DNA of 64,000 nucleotides from Streptomyces antnestii (GTDB taxonomy: Bacteria; Actinomycetota; Actinomycetes; Streptomycetales; Streptomycetaceae), in assembly GCF_004005495.1 (NCBI RefSeq), contig NZ_RZYA01000006.1, positions 248,001-312,000 of the forward strand, given 5' to 3'. The notes under the pieces were generated by a model. The model made no database searches. It saw only the letters and a list, made by a program, of their open reading frames with translations, and had not been told where the DNA came from. Position 1 is the first letter of the stretch. Every line of letters begins with the position of its first letter. Position numbers and translations under genes: made by a program. Shown piece by piece: positions 1 to 8,149 of this stretch.

Positions 1-601
1 GCGGCTGCTGAGTGCCCGGTGCCTGGGGAGTGGGCAGCGCGCGCATCATCATCGTGCCCTCGGGCTGCTCCGCCTGCGGGGCGGGGCGGCGGAACGTGAC
101 CGTCCCGTCCGTGGGCGGCTGCTTCGCCGGCCCCGGCGGCACCGCGCGGATCGTGACCGTGCCGTCCGTGCGCTCCTCCTGCGGGGCGGGCACGCGCGGA
201 TCGGCGCCCCACGACACCCGGCGGTCCTGCTCGCCGCCGAAGCCGCCCTGCTGGGAGGCGTCCGCCTGCCAGGCCGTGGCCGGTTCGGGTGCGGACGGCT
301 CGTCCGCGTACCGCTCGGGTTCCTCGTCGAGGAAGACAGGACCCGTCTCCTCGACCGGCGCCGGCGAGGGCTCGGGGGCCGGAGCGGGCTCGGGGGCCGG
401 GGTGGGCTCGGGGGCCGGGGTGGGTGCGGGGGCCGTCCCGGCGGGAGCCGCGAGCGGTTCGCCGTCGGACGGGGCGGGGCGGCTCGTACCCGGCACCCAC
501 GCGGCACCGTTCCAGTACCGGACATATCCGGGAATGGACGGGTCGGGGTAGTACCCCTCGCGGGGCCTGTCGTCGCCGGGGGCCGGAGTTGGGGCGCTCA
601 T
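1..601 (-). CDS. DUF2510 domain protein, probable RDD-family membrane protein (3' part outside window)
   Basis: The frame is open from ATG at 601 to the left edge, giving the N-terminal 200 residues. Residues 16-35 are a DUF2510 domain with the motif GYYPDPSIPGYVRYWNG, a short actinobacterial module usually placed before membrane domains. A disordered Pro/Ala/Glu linker with PAPEP repeats follows at about residues 48-85. Three imperfect repeats (TDGTVTIRAVP, TDGTVTFRRP, EGTMMMRALP) begin near residues 145, 164 and 181. The C-terminus lies outside the window. In Streptomyces this architecture commonly leads into an RDD membrane domain, but that part cannot be seen here. It is transcribed divergently from the SsgA-like gene. 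Confidence 0.8.
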   Translation of the reverse strand, partial: MSAPTPAPGDDRPREGYYPDPSIPGYVRYWNGAAWVPGTSRPAPSDGEPLAAPAGTAPAPTPAPEPTPAPEPAPAPEPSPAPVEETGPVFLDEEPERYADEPSAPEPATAWQADASQQGGFGGEQDRRVSWGADPRVPAPQEERTDGTVTIRAVPPGPAKQPPTDGTVTFRRPAPQAEQPEGTMMMRALPTPQAPGTQQP

Positions 602-840
602 GTCCGTCGTCCCGTATCTGCTCGGGGTTTTGTTGGGGGTCCACATCTATCAGACCACCGCCCGGCACCGGGCGGGTCCACCCGTACGGACCACTTTCCG
701 GGGACCCTGAAAAACCCCAGAAAAAACTTTTCAGAAGTCGCGTAATGCTCCGCGCCCCGCCCCCTCTCTCCTTGCACGGGCCCGCTCTCGCAGGCCCGGT
801 ACGACGCGCACGACTCCGTACGAGGAGAGGAACCGCACTC

Positions 841-1320
841 ATGCACACCGTGGTGGAACGCGAACTCGAGCTGAGGCTCGTCCTGTCGCCCGAGCGCAGC
901 ATCCCTGTCCCCGCCAGGCTCACCTACCGGACGAACGACCCGTACGCCGTCCACATCGCCTTCCACATCGGCAGCGAGCACCCGGTCAACTGGACGTTCG
1001 CCCGTGAACTGCTCGTCGAGGGGGTGTTCCGGCCGTGCGGGCACGGGGACGTGCGGGTGTGGCCGACGAAGGTCGACCGCCGCAGCGTCGTGCTCATGGC
1101 GCTGAGTTCACCGGACGGCGACGCGCTCCTGGAGGCGCCCGCCGCCGCCGTGTCCGCCTGGCTGGAGCGGACGCTTCGGGTGGTTCCTCCGGGCTCTGAG
1201 TCCGAGCGGCTCGGCATCGACGACGGCCTCGCCGAGCTGCTCGCACCCACCACCGGCCGCGTCGACGAACTGTGGCTGAGCGACCCGTGGCCCTCGGACG
1301 AGTCCAAGGACGGTGAGTGA
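841..1320 (+). CDS. ssgG: SsgA-like sporulation/cell division regulator (SsgG-type)
   Basis: A 159-residue SsgA/SsgB-family (SALP) protein. These actinomycete-specific proteins guide septum placement and peptidoglycan processing during sporulation. Family features seen are the N-terminal LRLVLSPERSIPVPARLTY strand, DPYAVHIAFH, the FARELL(V/A)EG helix region, GDVRVWP and ALSSPDGDALLEAPAAAVSAWL. The length is slightly above the usual 135-145 because of an acidic C-terminal tail (LSDPWPSDESKDGE). The ATG at 841 has a strong ribosome site (GAGGAGAGGAA) 8 bases upstream. The symbol ssgG is inferred from the neighbourhood (FAD oxidase, hppD), which resembles the ssgG locus of S. coelicolor. Family assignment is certain; the paralogue name is less so. 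Confidence 0.85.
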   Translation: MHTVVERELELRLVLSPERSIPVPARLTYRTNDPYAVHIAFHIGSEHPVNWTFARELLVEGVFRPCGHGDVRVWPTKVDRRSVVLMALSSPDGDALLEAPAAAVSAWLERTLRVVPPGSESERLGIDDGLAELLAPTTGRVDELWLSDPWPSDESKDGE

Positions 1321-1369
1321 GCGCGCGGCGCACGGGGGCGGTCACGCGCATATCAGGGAGTGGCGGGCG

Positions 1370-2740
1370 TCAGAAGAGCTTGCCCGGGTTGAGCAGGCCG
1401 AGCGGGTCGAAGGCCGCCTTGACGGCGCGCTGCATCTCGACGCCGACCGGGCCGAGCTCGCGCGCCAGCCACTCCTTCTTGAGGACGCCGACGCCGTGTT
1501 CGCCGGTGATGGTCCCGCCGAGTTCGAGGCCGAGCGCCATGATCTCGTCGAAGGACTCGCGGGCCCGGCGGCCCTCGTCGGCGTCCTGGGCGTCGAAGCA
1601 GACGGTGGGGTGGGTGTTGCCGTCGCCCGCATGGCAGCAGACGCCGATGGTGAGGCCGTACTTATCGGCGATACGTTCGACGCCAGTGAGCATCTCGGCG
1701 AGCCGGGAGCGCGGCACGCACACGTCATCGATCATCGTCGTGCCCTTGACCGCTTCGAGCGCGGTGAGCGAGAGACGCCGCGCCTGGAGCAGGAGTTCGG
1801 ACTCGGCGGCGTCCTCGGCGGGGACGACCTGGGTGGCGCCCGCGGCCTCGCACAGGGCGCCGACGGCGGCGAGGTCGGCGGCGGGGTCCGGGGTGTCGAA
1901 GGCGGCGAGGAGCAGCGCCTCCGTGGTCTCGGGCAGCCCCATGTTCGCCATCGCGTTGACGGCCTTCACCGTCGTACGGTCCATGAGTTCGAGCAGGGAG
2001 GGGACATGGCCGCCCTCCATGATCTTGCAGACGGCGTCGCAGGCGGCGTCCGTGGAGGCGAACTCGGCGGCCAGGACGAGCTGCTGCGGCGGTTCGGGCT
2101 TGAGCGCGAGCGTGGCCCGTACGACGATGCCGAGGCTGCCCTCGGAGCCGACGAACAGGCGGGTCAGGTCGTAGCCCGCGACGCCCTTGGCCGTGCGGCG
2201 CCCGGTGGTCAGGAGCCGGCCGTCGGCGAGGACGACGTCGAGGCCGAGGACGTACTCCGCCGTCACCCCGTACTTCACGCAGCACAGGCCGCCGGAGGCC
2301 GTGCCGATGTTCCCGCCGATGGTGCACATCTCCCAACTGGACGGGTCCGGCGGGTAGTAGAGGCCCTTCTCGTTCACCGCGCGTGAGAGCGTGGCGTTGA
2401 TGACGCCCGGCTCGACGACCGCGATCCTGTCGACGGTGTTGATCTCCAGGATCCGGTCCATCTTGACGAGGGACAGCACGATGCAGTCGTCGGACGCGTT
2501 CGCCGCGCCCGACAGGCCCGTGCGGGCGCCCTGCGGGACGACCGGGACGCGCAGCTCGGTGGCCGTGCGCATGACGTGCTGGACCTGTTCGACGGTGCGG
2601 GGCAGGACCACGACGGCGGGTGCTCCGGCGTCGCAGAAGCTCGCCATGTCGTGGGCGTACGAGGCCGTGATGTCGGGGTCGGTGAGGACCGCGCCGGCCG
2701 GCAGGCCCTGCTGAAGTCGTTCGACGAGTGTGCGGCTCAT
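1370..2740 (-). CDS. FAD-linked oxidase, glycolate/D-lactate dehydrogenase (GlcD) family
   Basis: A 456-residue flavoprotein of the vanillyl-alcohol oxidase/GlcD family, which oxidises 2-hydroxy acids such as glycolate or D-lactate. The N-terminal FAD_binding_4 domain covers about residues 30-210, with PVVPQGARTGLSG and the pyrophosphate-binding stretch GGNIGTASGGLCCVKYG. The C-terminal FAD-oxidase domain has CCHAGDGNTHP (metal/substrate His) and ITGEHGVGVLKKEWL, and it ends NPGKLF as usual. Start chosen at ATG 2740 (MSRTLVERL) because length and N-terminus match the family, although no strong ribosome site precedes it; an open frame continues upstream to 3106 in the opposite gene. It converges on ssgG and is divergent from the TPR gene. 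Exact substrate unknown. Confidence 0.88.
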   Translation of the reverse strand: MSRTLVERLQQGLPAGAVLTDPDITASYAHDMASFCDAGAPAVVVLPRTVEQVQHVMRTATELRVPVVPQGARTGLSGAANASDDCIVLSLVKMDRILEINTVDRIAVVEPGVINATLSRAVNEKGLYYPPDPSSWEMCTIGGNIGTASGGLCCVKYGVTAEYVLGLDVVLADGRLLTTGRRTAKGVAGYDLTRLFVGSEGSLGIVVRATLALKPEPPQQLVLAAEFASTDAACDAVCKIMEGGHVPSLLELMDRTTVKAVNAMANMGLPETTEALLLAAFDTPDPAADLAAVGALCEAAGATQVVPAEDAAESELLLQARRLSLTALEAVKGTTMIDDVCVPRSRLAEMLTGVERIADKYGLTIGVCCHAGDGNTHPTVCFDAQDADEGRRARESFDEIMALGLELGGTITGEHGVGVLKKEWLARELGPVGVEMQRAVKAAFDPLGLLNPGKLF

Positions 2741-2849
2741 GATCACAGCGTCGCACTCGGGGCCATCGGTGTGAACCCGTCGGCGACGCCCTCCCACTGG
2801 CCGGGATGTTGCCGTGATGTGCTCTTCGTATTGACGCACAGTGTGCGCC

Positions 2850-4571
2850 ATGAAGATCGCGGAGATCGAAGAGGAGCAGCAGGCTCCGGCCGACGTCGTT
2901 CCCGAGCCGGGCCGGCGTCCGTCCCCCCTGGCGAAGCGCGTGCTCATCGCCTCCGTCGCGGGGTCCGTGGTGCTCGGCGGCGTCCTGCTGGTGCTGCCCT
3001 CGTCGCAGCGCACCGGGCCGCCCGCGCCGGGGCCCGCCGACCGGGCGTTGCTCGCGGCGGCCGCGGGGGCGGCCCCGGCACTGTCCGATCTGTCGGCGCT
3101 CATCACGGAGCGGGAGTCGCGTGTGCGGTCCCATCCGCGTGACGGCCGCTCGTGGGCGGTGCTCGGGGCCGCCTACGTGGAGCGCGGGACGCGGACGGCC
3201 GACCCTGCGAACTACCCGAAGGCGGAGCGCGCCCTGCGGACCTCGCTGAAGACGCGGCCCGGCGGGAACGTGGAGGCCCTGAACGGGCTCGCCGCGCTCG
3301 CGAACGCGCGGCACGACTACGGCGCCGCGAAGGAGTGGGGCGAGGCGGCGGTGAAGCTGGCGCCGAAGCGATGGCTGACGTATCCGGGCCTGCTCGACGC
3401 GTACGGCGGGCTCGGTGACTACAAGGCCGTGGGCAAGGCCCTGGACAGGCTCACCGAGCTGCACTCGGGTGCGGCGGTGATGGCGGAGTCCGGGCAGGTC
3501 TACCGGGACCGCGGCTGGCGCGAGGACGCGACCGCGTCCCTGTCCGACGCGGCGGCGCTCGCCTCGACGCCCGCCGAGCAGGCCGCGTGTCTGTACCGGC
3601 TCGGTGAGCTGGCGTGGGAGCGGGGCGAGCCCGCCCAGGCGCTGAACTACTTCGACGCGGCGCTCGCGGCGGACCCCGGCGACCACGCGTCGCTCGCCGG
3701 GAAGGGCCGCGCACTGACGTCCCTCGGCCGTACGTCGGATGCGCTGCGGGCGTACCGGAGTGCCCTCGACAAGTATCCACGGCCCGAATACGCCCTGGAA
3801 CTGGGTGAGTTGTACGAGTCGATCGGGCTCGCCGGGGCGGCGCGCGCGCAGTACGACGTGCTGCGGGCGCGGGTGCGGGCGGACGGGGCGGACGGGGTCG
3901 ACGACGCGCTCGCCCTCGGCCGGTTCGAGGCGGACCACGGGGATCCCCGGGCGGCCGTGACCCGGTTGCGGGCCGAGTGGCAGCGGGCGCCGAGCGCGCG
4001 GACCGCGGACGCGCTCGGCTGGGCGCTGCACCGTGCCGGCGACGACAAGGAGGCGCTGGGGTTCGTGCGGCGCTCGACGGACCCGGAGCACGGGGGCGGT
4101 GTGCGGAGCGCGCTGTTCGCGTACCACCGGGGCGAGGTGGAGCGGGCGCTCGGGCTCGCCGGCCCGGCCCGCCGGCACCTCGGCGAGGCCCTGCGGCTCA
4201 ATCCGAAGTTCTCACCGCTGTTGTCCGGGCCGGCCGGGCAGGCTCTCGCCGCGCTGGGCGAGCCGCCGCCGGGCGGCCCCGAGGACGCGCGGGAGGCGGG
4301 CGGGGAGGAACCGGCGCCGGGCTCAGCCCAGGAGGCCGCGAACCCGGCATCGGGCTCGGCCCCGGACGCCGCGAACCCGGCATCAGGCTCCTCCCCGGAC
4401 GCCGCGAACCCCACGTCCGAACGCCCCGCGCCCCAGAAGCCGGCCCCGGCGAAGCCCACGGCCCCGGCCCCCGCGACCCGCCCCTCCGCCCCGCCCAGGC
4501 CGACGCCCCCGGCAGGCGACAGCGGCGGCGCCCCTACAGGACAGCAGTCCCGATCAGACCGTTCCGGGTGA
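2850..4571 (+). CDS. Membrane-anchored tetratricopeptide (TPR) repeat protein
   Basis: A 573-residue protein with a cytoplasmic N-terminus, one membrane segment (about residues 28-50, VLIASVAGSVVLGGVLLVLP), then TPR-type helical repeats over about residues 85-470 (for example LGELAWERGEPAQALNYFDAALAADPGDHASLAGKG, read as two adjoining helices). A low-complexity tail has three GSxxDAANP(A/T)S units followed by Pro/Ala/Lys-rich sequence. TPR arrays are protein-interaction scaffolds; no catalytic domain is seen. ATG at 2850 is preferred over the in-frame GTG at 2841. Its 3' end overlaps the convergent nitrile hydratase gene by 38 bases. Partner and role are unknown. Confidence 0.82.
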   Translation: MKIAEIEEEQQAPADVVPEPGRRPSPLAKRVLIASVAGSVVLGGVLLVLPSSQRTGPPAPGPADRALLAAAAGAAPALSDLSALITERESRVRSHPRDGRSWAVLGAAYVERGTRTADPANYPKAERALRTSLKTRPGGNVEALNGLAALANARHDYGAAKEWGEAAVKLAPKRWLTYPGLLDAYGGLGDYKAVGKALDRLTELHSGAAVMAESGQVYRDRGWREDATASLSDAAALASTPAEQAACLYRLGELAWERGEPAQALNYFDAALAADPGDHASLAGKGRALTSLGRTSDALRAYRSALDKYPRPEYALELGELYESIGLAGAARAQYDVLRARVRADGADGVDDALALGRFEADHGDPRAAVTRLRAEWQRAPSARTADALGWALHRAGDDKEALGFVRRSTDPEHGGGVRSALFAYHRGEVERALGLAGPARRHLGEALRLNPKFSPLLSGPAGQALAALGEPPPGGPEDAREAGGEEPAPGSAQEAANPASGSAPDAANPASGSSPDAANPTSERPAPQKPAPAKPTAPAPATRPSAPPRPTPPAGDSGGAPTGQQSRSDRSG

Positions 4572-5127
4572 CAAGGCCGGCCAGTTCTTCCTCGCTCAGA
4601 TCGTCCGTGCCCGCGGGGCGCCTCGGCAGGACCATGTAGCGGGTCTCCGCGCTGGAGTCCCAGACGGTGATGTCCACGGACTCCGGGAGCGTCACGCCGA
4701 AGTCGGCGAGGACGCCGCGCGGGTCGCGGACGACGCGCGAGCGGTACGCCTCCGACTTGTACCAGCCGGGCGAGGGGCCCAGCAGGCGCAGCGGATAGCA
4801 GGAGCACAGCGTGCAGACGATGATGTTGTGGGTGCCGGCGGTGTTCTCGACGACCCGTAGCCGCTGCTTCTGAACTCCCCCGGAGGAGAAGCCCAGTTCA
4901 CCCACGGCGGCCGTGCCGTCGGCGAGCAGCCGCTCCCGGTAGGCCGGGTCGGTCCACGCGCGGGCCGTCACCTTGGCGCCGTTCACCGGCGAGGCGCCCG
5001 CCAGGAACCCGTCGATGACCTCGTCGACGGTGTCCCCGCCGACGATGCCCTTCTCCTCCAACAGGCTTTCCAGGCGCCGTACCTGACGGGAGATCACCGC
5101 GTCGTCGTGCGTGTCGGTACCGGACAT
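4534..5127 (-). CDS. Nitrile hydratase alpha subunit / thiocyanate hydrolase gamma-like, cobalt type
   Basis: A 197-residue alpha subunit of the nitrile hydratase/thiocyanate hydrolase family, which hydrates nitriles to amides at a non-corrin metal centre. The claw motif VCTLCSCYP is visible; Thr between the cysteines marks the Co(III) type (Fe enzymes have Ser), and the second and third Cys are those oxidised to sulfinic/sulfenic acid in characterised enzymes. Other family features are GAKVTARAWTDPAYRERLLADGT, NTAGTHNIIVC, YKSEAYRSRVVRDPRGVL and the C-terminal RYMVLPRRPAGTDDLSEEEL. It is the last gene of a three-gene operon. The start ATG overlaps the upstream stop (TGATG), implying translational coupling. 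Substrate unknown; toyocamycin nitrile hydratase and thiocyanate hydrolase share this three-subunit plan. Confidence 0.9.
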   Translation of the reverse strand: MSGTDTHDDAVISRQVRRLESLLEEKGIVGGDTVDEVIDGFLAGASPVNGAKVTARAWTDPAYRERLLADGTAAVGELGFSSGGVQKQRLRVVENTAGTHNIIVCTLCSCYPLRLLGPSPGWYKSEAYRSRVVRDPRGVLADFGVTLPESVDITVWDSSAETRYMVLPRRPAGTDDLSEEELAGLVTRNGLIGTAVL

Positions 5128-5420
5128 CACTCGGCCTCTTTCAGGTAGCTCTCCGACAGGTCGAGCACGACGTGGTGGTCGCCCTCGCCCCACAGGTCAC
5201 GCGCCGTGAACCGGACCGCGTAGATCATCTCCACGGGGGCGTCGTCCCGCCCCTGCGCGCGCACGTCGGCGAGCGGTGCCGGCCCCTCCGGCTCGACGAC
5301 GACGCCGCGCTTGCCGCGGGCGTAGCGCGGGAGGCGGGTGTGGTGCGGCGGGTCGTGGAGGTAGGTGCGGACGTGGGCGCCCGGCGCGAAGCGGCCGGTC
5401 CGCGCGGACTCGTCAGTCAT
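5127..5420 (-). CDS. Nitrile hydratase beta subunit, C-terminal half (separate polypeptide)
   Basis: A 97-residue protein corresponding to the SH3-like C-terminal half of the nitrile hydratase beta subunit. It includes FAPGAHVRTYLHDPPHHTRLPRYARGKRG (read as the conserved RLPRYARGKRG core) and MIYAVRFTARDLWGEG, then a typical DLSESYLKEAE ending. In standard nitrile hydratases this is fused to the preceding half; here it is a separate gene, as in thiocyanate hydrolase (alpha subunit) and toyocamycin nitrile hydratase. It overlaps the upstream gene by 8 bases and the alpha gene by one base, so all three are probably made in equal amounts. Confidence 0.88.
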   Translation of the reverse strand: MTDESARTGRFAPGAHVRTYLHDPPHHTRLPRYARGKRGVVVEPEGPAPLADVRAQGRDDAPVEMIYAVRFTARDLWGEGDHHVVLDLSESYLKEAE

Positions 5421-5697
5421 CGTCCAGCGCCCCTTCCCCGATGACGCCCTTGCGTTCGAGGAGCGTGCGGATGGCGTGGAACCACCGCTCGTAGTACGAG
5501 GCCGCGAGGTACTCCTGCGGCGGCATCGTCTCGACGGCGTCCCGGAACTCGTCGAGGTTGAAGATCTTCTTGACCAGGAGCGCGCGCTGCAGTGCGAAGA
5601 CGCGCGCCTCCCAGTCCGCGTGGAAGGGTTCGGCGTCGTCGGTGGTGTCGATGACGCCGAACCCTGTCATGCCGCCTACGTCGTTGATCCTGGCCAT
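5413..5697 (-). CDS. Nitrile hydratase beta subunit, N-terminal half (separate polypeptide)
   Basis: A 94-residue protein matching the helical N-terminal part of the nitrile hydratase beta subunit: MARINDVGGMTGFGVI, then FHADWEARVFALQRALL, NLDEFRDAVETMPPQEYLA and YYERWFHAIRTLLERKGVI. It is the first gene of the N-half / C-half / alpha operon, the same order as scnB-scnA-scnC of thiocyanate hydrolase. Cobalt enzymes usually need a small activator that resembles this domain; none is adjacent, so either this protein doubles as chaperone or an activator lies elsewhere (inference). Only 22 bases separate its start from the end of hppD. Confidence 0.87.
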   Translation of the reverse strand: MARINDVGGMTGFGVIDTTDDAEPFHADWEARVFALQRALLVKKIFNLDEFRDAVETMPPQEYLAASYYERWFHAIRTLLERKGVIGEGALDDD

Positions 5698-5719
5698 GCG
5701 GCCAGACTAGGAGGGCAGG

Positions 5720-6874
5720 TCAGAGATTGCCGCGCTTTTCCTGCTCCCGCTCGATCGCTTCGAAGAGCGCCTTGAAGTTGCCCTTCCCGAAGCCCATCGA
5801 GCCGTGCCGCTCGATCATCTCGAAGAACACGGTCGGCCTGTCCTGGACCGGCTTGGTGAAGATCTGCAGCAGGTAGCCGTCCTCGTCACGGTCGACGAGG
5901 ATCTTCAGCTCGCGCAGGGTCTCGACGGGGACACGCGTCTCGCCGGCCCACTCGCCGAGGGTGTCGTAGTACGAGTCGGGGGTGTCCAGGAACTGGACGC
6001 CGGCCGCGCGCATGGTCCGTACGGTGGCGACGATGTCGTTCGTGGCGAGCGCGATGTGCTGGACGCCTGCCCCGTTGTAGAACTCCAGGTACTCGTCGAT
6101 CTGGGACTTCTTCTTGGCGATGGCGGGCTCGTTGATCGGGAACTTCACCTTCAGGGTCCCGTCGGCCACCACCTTCGACATCAGCGCGCTGTACTCGGTC
6201 GCGATGTCGTCGCCCACGAACTCCTTCATGTTCGTGAAGCCCATGACCTTGTTGTAGAAGGCCACCCACTCGTTCATCTTGCCGAGCTCGACGTTGCCGA
6301 CGCAGTGGTCGATGGCCTGGAAGGTGCGCTTGGCGGGCGGCTCGACGATCGGGGCGGCGGCCTCGAAGCCTGGCAGGTACGGGCCGTCGTACCCGGTGCG
6401 CTCGACGAGGGTGTGGCGGGTCTGGCCGTACGTGGCGATCTGGGCGCGCACGACGGTGCCGTGCTCGTCCTTGGAGTCGTACGGCTCGGTGATGCCCCGG
6501 GCTCCGTGCTCGACGGCGTACGCGTACGCGGCGCGGGCGTCGGGGACCTCGATGGCGAGGTCGACGACGCCGTCGCCGTGCTCGGCCACGTGGTCGGCGA
6601 GGAACTGGCCCCAGTCGGTGGAGACCTTGATGACGGAGGTGAACACGAAGCGGGCGGAGCCGTTCGTGAGCACGTAGGAGGCGGTCTCGCGGCTGCCGTT
6701 CTCCGGTCCGGAGTAGGCGACGAGCTTCATGCCGAAGGCGGTCGAGTAGTAGTGGGCGGCCTGCTTGGCGTTGCCCACGGCGAAGACGACCGCGTCCATG
6801 CCCTTGACCGGGAAGGGATCGGCCTCGCGCGCGGTGTGGGGGGTGGGGTGGATGTTCGCAGAAGTAGCTGCCAT
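5720..6874 (-). CDS. hppD: 4-hydroxyphenylpyruvate dioxygenase
   Basis: A 384-residue Fe(II)-dependent dioxygenase converting 4-hydroxyphenylpyruvate to homogentisate in tyrosine catabolism. It has two vicinal-oxygen-chelate domains, one from MDAVVFAVGNAKQAAHYYS (about residue 21) and one from FQAIDHCVGNVE (about residue 184). Iron ligands are visible as His in IDHCVGN, His in GVQHIALATNDI and Glu in VFFEMIERHGSMGFGKGNF, the typical C-terminal motif. Full length. ATG at 6874 follows a GAGAGAGCC ribosome site and is preferred over the longer frame to 6898. It is divergent from an Lrp/AsnC regulator across a ~120-base gap, the usual arrangement for its control. Confidence 0.97.
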   Translation of the reverse strand: MAATSANIHPTPHTAREADPFPVKGMDAVVFAVGNAKQAAHYYSTAFGMKLVAYSGPENGSRETASYVLTNGSARFVFTSVIKVSTDWGQFLADHVAEHGDGVVDLAIEVPDARAAYAYAVEHGARGITEPYDSKDEHGTVVRAQIATYGQTRHTLVERTGYDGPYLPGFEAAAPIVEPPAKRTFQAIDHCVGNVELGKMNEWVAFYNKVMGFTNMKEFVGDDIATEYSALMSKVVADGTLKVKFPINEPAIAKKKSQIDEYLEFYNGAGVQHIALATNDIVATVRTMRAAGVQFLDTPDSYYDTLGEWAGETRVPVETLRELKILVDRDEDGYLLQIFTKPVQDRPTVFFEMIERHGSMGFGKGNFKALFEAIEREQEKRGNL

Positions 6875-6996
6875 GGCCTGAGGCTCTCTCCGAACCACAA
6901 GGTGCGCAATAGTTCGCGCTTCGGGTGGTCAATGTGCTCAGTGGATCGCCAATATGGGCGGGCGATGTGTACATGATGACCACCCCGGAGGCCGGT
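6875..6996. promoter_or_regulatory. Divergent hppD / Lrp-type regulator promoter region
   Basis: The 122-base gap between two divergent starts must carry both promoters. An inverted repeat ATCGCC-N10-GGCGAT lies at 6945-6966, and GCGCAAT...TTCGCGC elements lie near 6903-6920. Lrp/AsnC proteins bind imperfect palindromes in such divergent gaps, so these are candidate operators for autoregulation and tyrosine-responsive control of hppD. The sites are seen in the sequence; binding is inferred. Confidence 0.4.
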
Positions 6997-7467
6997 ATGG
7001 CGATCGATCATCTGGACGGGCAGCTGATCCTGCTGCTGGCGCGCGAGCCGCGGATCGGGGTCCTTGAAGCGTCCCGGCGCCTCGGGGTCGCCCGCGGCAC
7101 CGTGCAGGCGCGACTCGACCGGCTTCAGTCGAACGGAGTCATCCGCGGCTTCGGTCCCCAGGTCGACCCGGCGGCGCTCGGCTATCCGGTCACGGCGTTC
7201 GCCACGCTCCAGATCCGGCAGGGCCAAGGGGCCGATGTCCGGGCGCACTTGACGACCGTGCCCGAGGTCCTGGAGCTCCACACGACCACGGGCAGCGGCG
7301 ACATGCTGTGCCGTCTCGTGGCCCGCTCGAACGCCGATCTCCAACGTGTGATCGACCGGGTCGTGGGTTTTGATGGCATCGTCCGGGCTTCCACGGCGAT
7401 CGTCATGGAAAATCCCGTTCCGCTGCGGATCATCCCGCTGGTGGAACAGGCGTCGGGAGATACCTGA
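6997..7467 (+). CDS. Lrp/AsnC family transcriptional regulator
   Basis: A 156-residue regulator with an N-terminal AsnC-type helix-turn-helix (DHLDGQLILLLAREP, then LEASRRLGVARGTVQARLDRL) and a C-terminal RAM ligand-binding/oligomerisation domain (VTAFATLQIRQGQGADVRAHL ending in LRIIPLVEQ). The family senses amino acids; divergence from hppD suggests control of tyrosine or phenylpyruvate breakdown. The ATG at 6997 is preceded by GGAGG at 6987-6991 with ideal spacing. In-frame ATGs at 6973 and 6976 would add seven or eight residues and lack such a site. Confidence 0.92.
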   Translation: MAIDHLDGQLILLLAREPRIGVLEASRRLGVARGTVQARLDRLQSNGVIRGFGPQVDPAALGYPVTAFATLQIRQGQGADVRAHLTTVPEVLELHTTTGSGDMLCRLVARSNADLQRVIDRVVGFDGIVRASTAIVMENPVPLRIIPLVEQASGDT

Positions 7468-7501
7468 CGCGCACCGAAGTCCCCCCGGCGAGGTGACGCC
7501 C

Positions 7502-8149
7502 GTGAACTTCTGGGACTACATCAGCAACCGCCACCAGCAGCTCCTGGCGGACGCCTACCAGCACGCCAGCGCCGTCTTCCAGTGCATGGTCGTCGCGACC
7601 CTCATCGGCGTGCTGATCGGCGTCCTCACCTACCGCAGCGAGTGGGCGGGCAACCTCGCCACCCTCACGACGTCGAGCATCCTGACGATCCCCTCGCTCG
7701 CCATGATCGGTCTGCTGATCCCGATCGTCGGCCTCGGCGTCCCGCCGACGGTCATCTCGCTGACCCTGTACGGGCTGCTGCCCATCGTGCGGAACGCGAT
7801 CGTGGGCCTGCGGGGCGTGGACCCCTCGCTGATCGACGCGGCGCGGGGCATCGGCATGTCCCGCGCCGCCCGGCTCACGAAGGTGGAGCTGCCGCTCGCC
7901 TGGCCGCCGATCCTCACCGGGATCCGGGTCTCCACCCAGATGCTGATGGGCATCGCCGCCATCGCCGCCTACGCGTCGGGCCCCGGCCTCGGTAACGAGA
8001 TCTTCCGCGGCATCGCGTCCCTGGGCAGCAAGAACGCGCTCAACCAGGTGCTCGCCGGCACGCTCGGCATCATCATCCTCGCTCTGCTCTTCGACGCCGC
8101 GTACGTCCTCATCGGCCGCCTGACCATCCCGAGGGGGATCCGTGCCTGA
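7502..8149 (+). CDS. Osmoprotectant ABC transporter permease (OpuCB/ProW type)
   Basis: A 215-residue inner-membrane permease of the OpuB/OpuC (glycine betaine/carnitine/choline) family with about five or six membrane segments. The ATPase-coupling loop is GLRGVDPSLIDAARGIGMSRAARLTKVELPLAWPPIL (read as EAA-type motif AARGIGM...VELPLA). Start GTG at 7502 (VNFWDYISN) follows GGCGAGGTGAC, a good ribosome site. It opens a four-gene operon whose members all overlap by 4-8 bases. It shares the EAA loop with the second permease downstream, so the transporter probably uses a heterodimeric channel. Confidence 0.93.
   Translation: MNFWDYISNRHQQLLADAYQHASAVFQCMVVATLIGVLIGVLTYRSEWAGNLATLTTSSILTIPSLAMIGLLIPIVGLGVPPTVISLTLYGLLPIVRNAIVGLRGVDPSLIDAARGIGMSRAARLTKVELPLAWPPILTGIRVSTQMLMGIAAIAAYASGPGLGNEIFRGIASLGSKNALNQVLAGTLGIIILALLFDAAYVLIGRLTIPRGIRA

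Noticed and set aside
1313..2386. Long plus-strand open frames (over 280 codons) antisense to the FAD oxidase
   Set aside because: They are high-GC mirror frames of the reverse-strand gene. The flavoprotein motifs are on the minus strand and the plus-strand product has no recognisable features.
1725..4178. An 817-codon minus-strand frame across the FAD oxidase start and the TPR gene
   Set aside because: Composition is Arg/Pro/Gly-rich nonsense typical of shadow frames; it overlaps two well supported genes.
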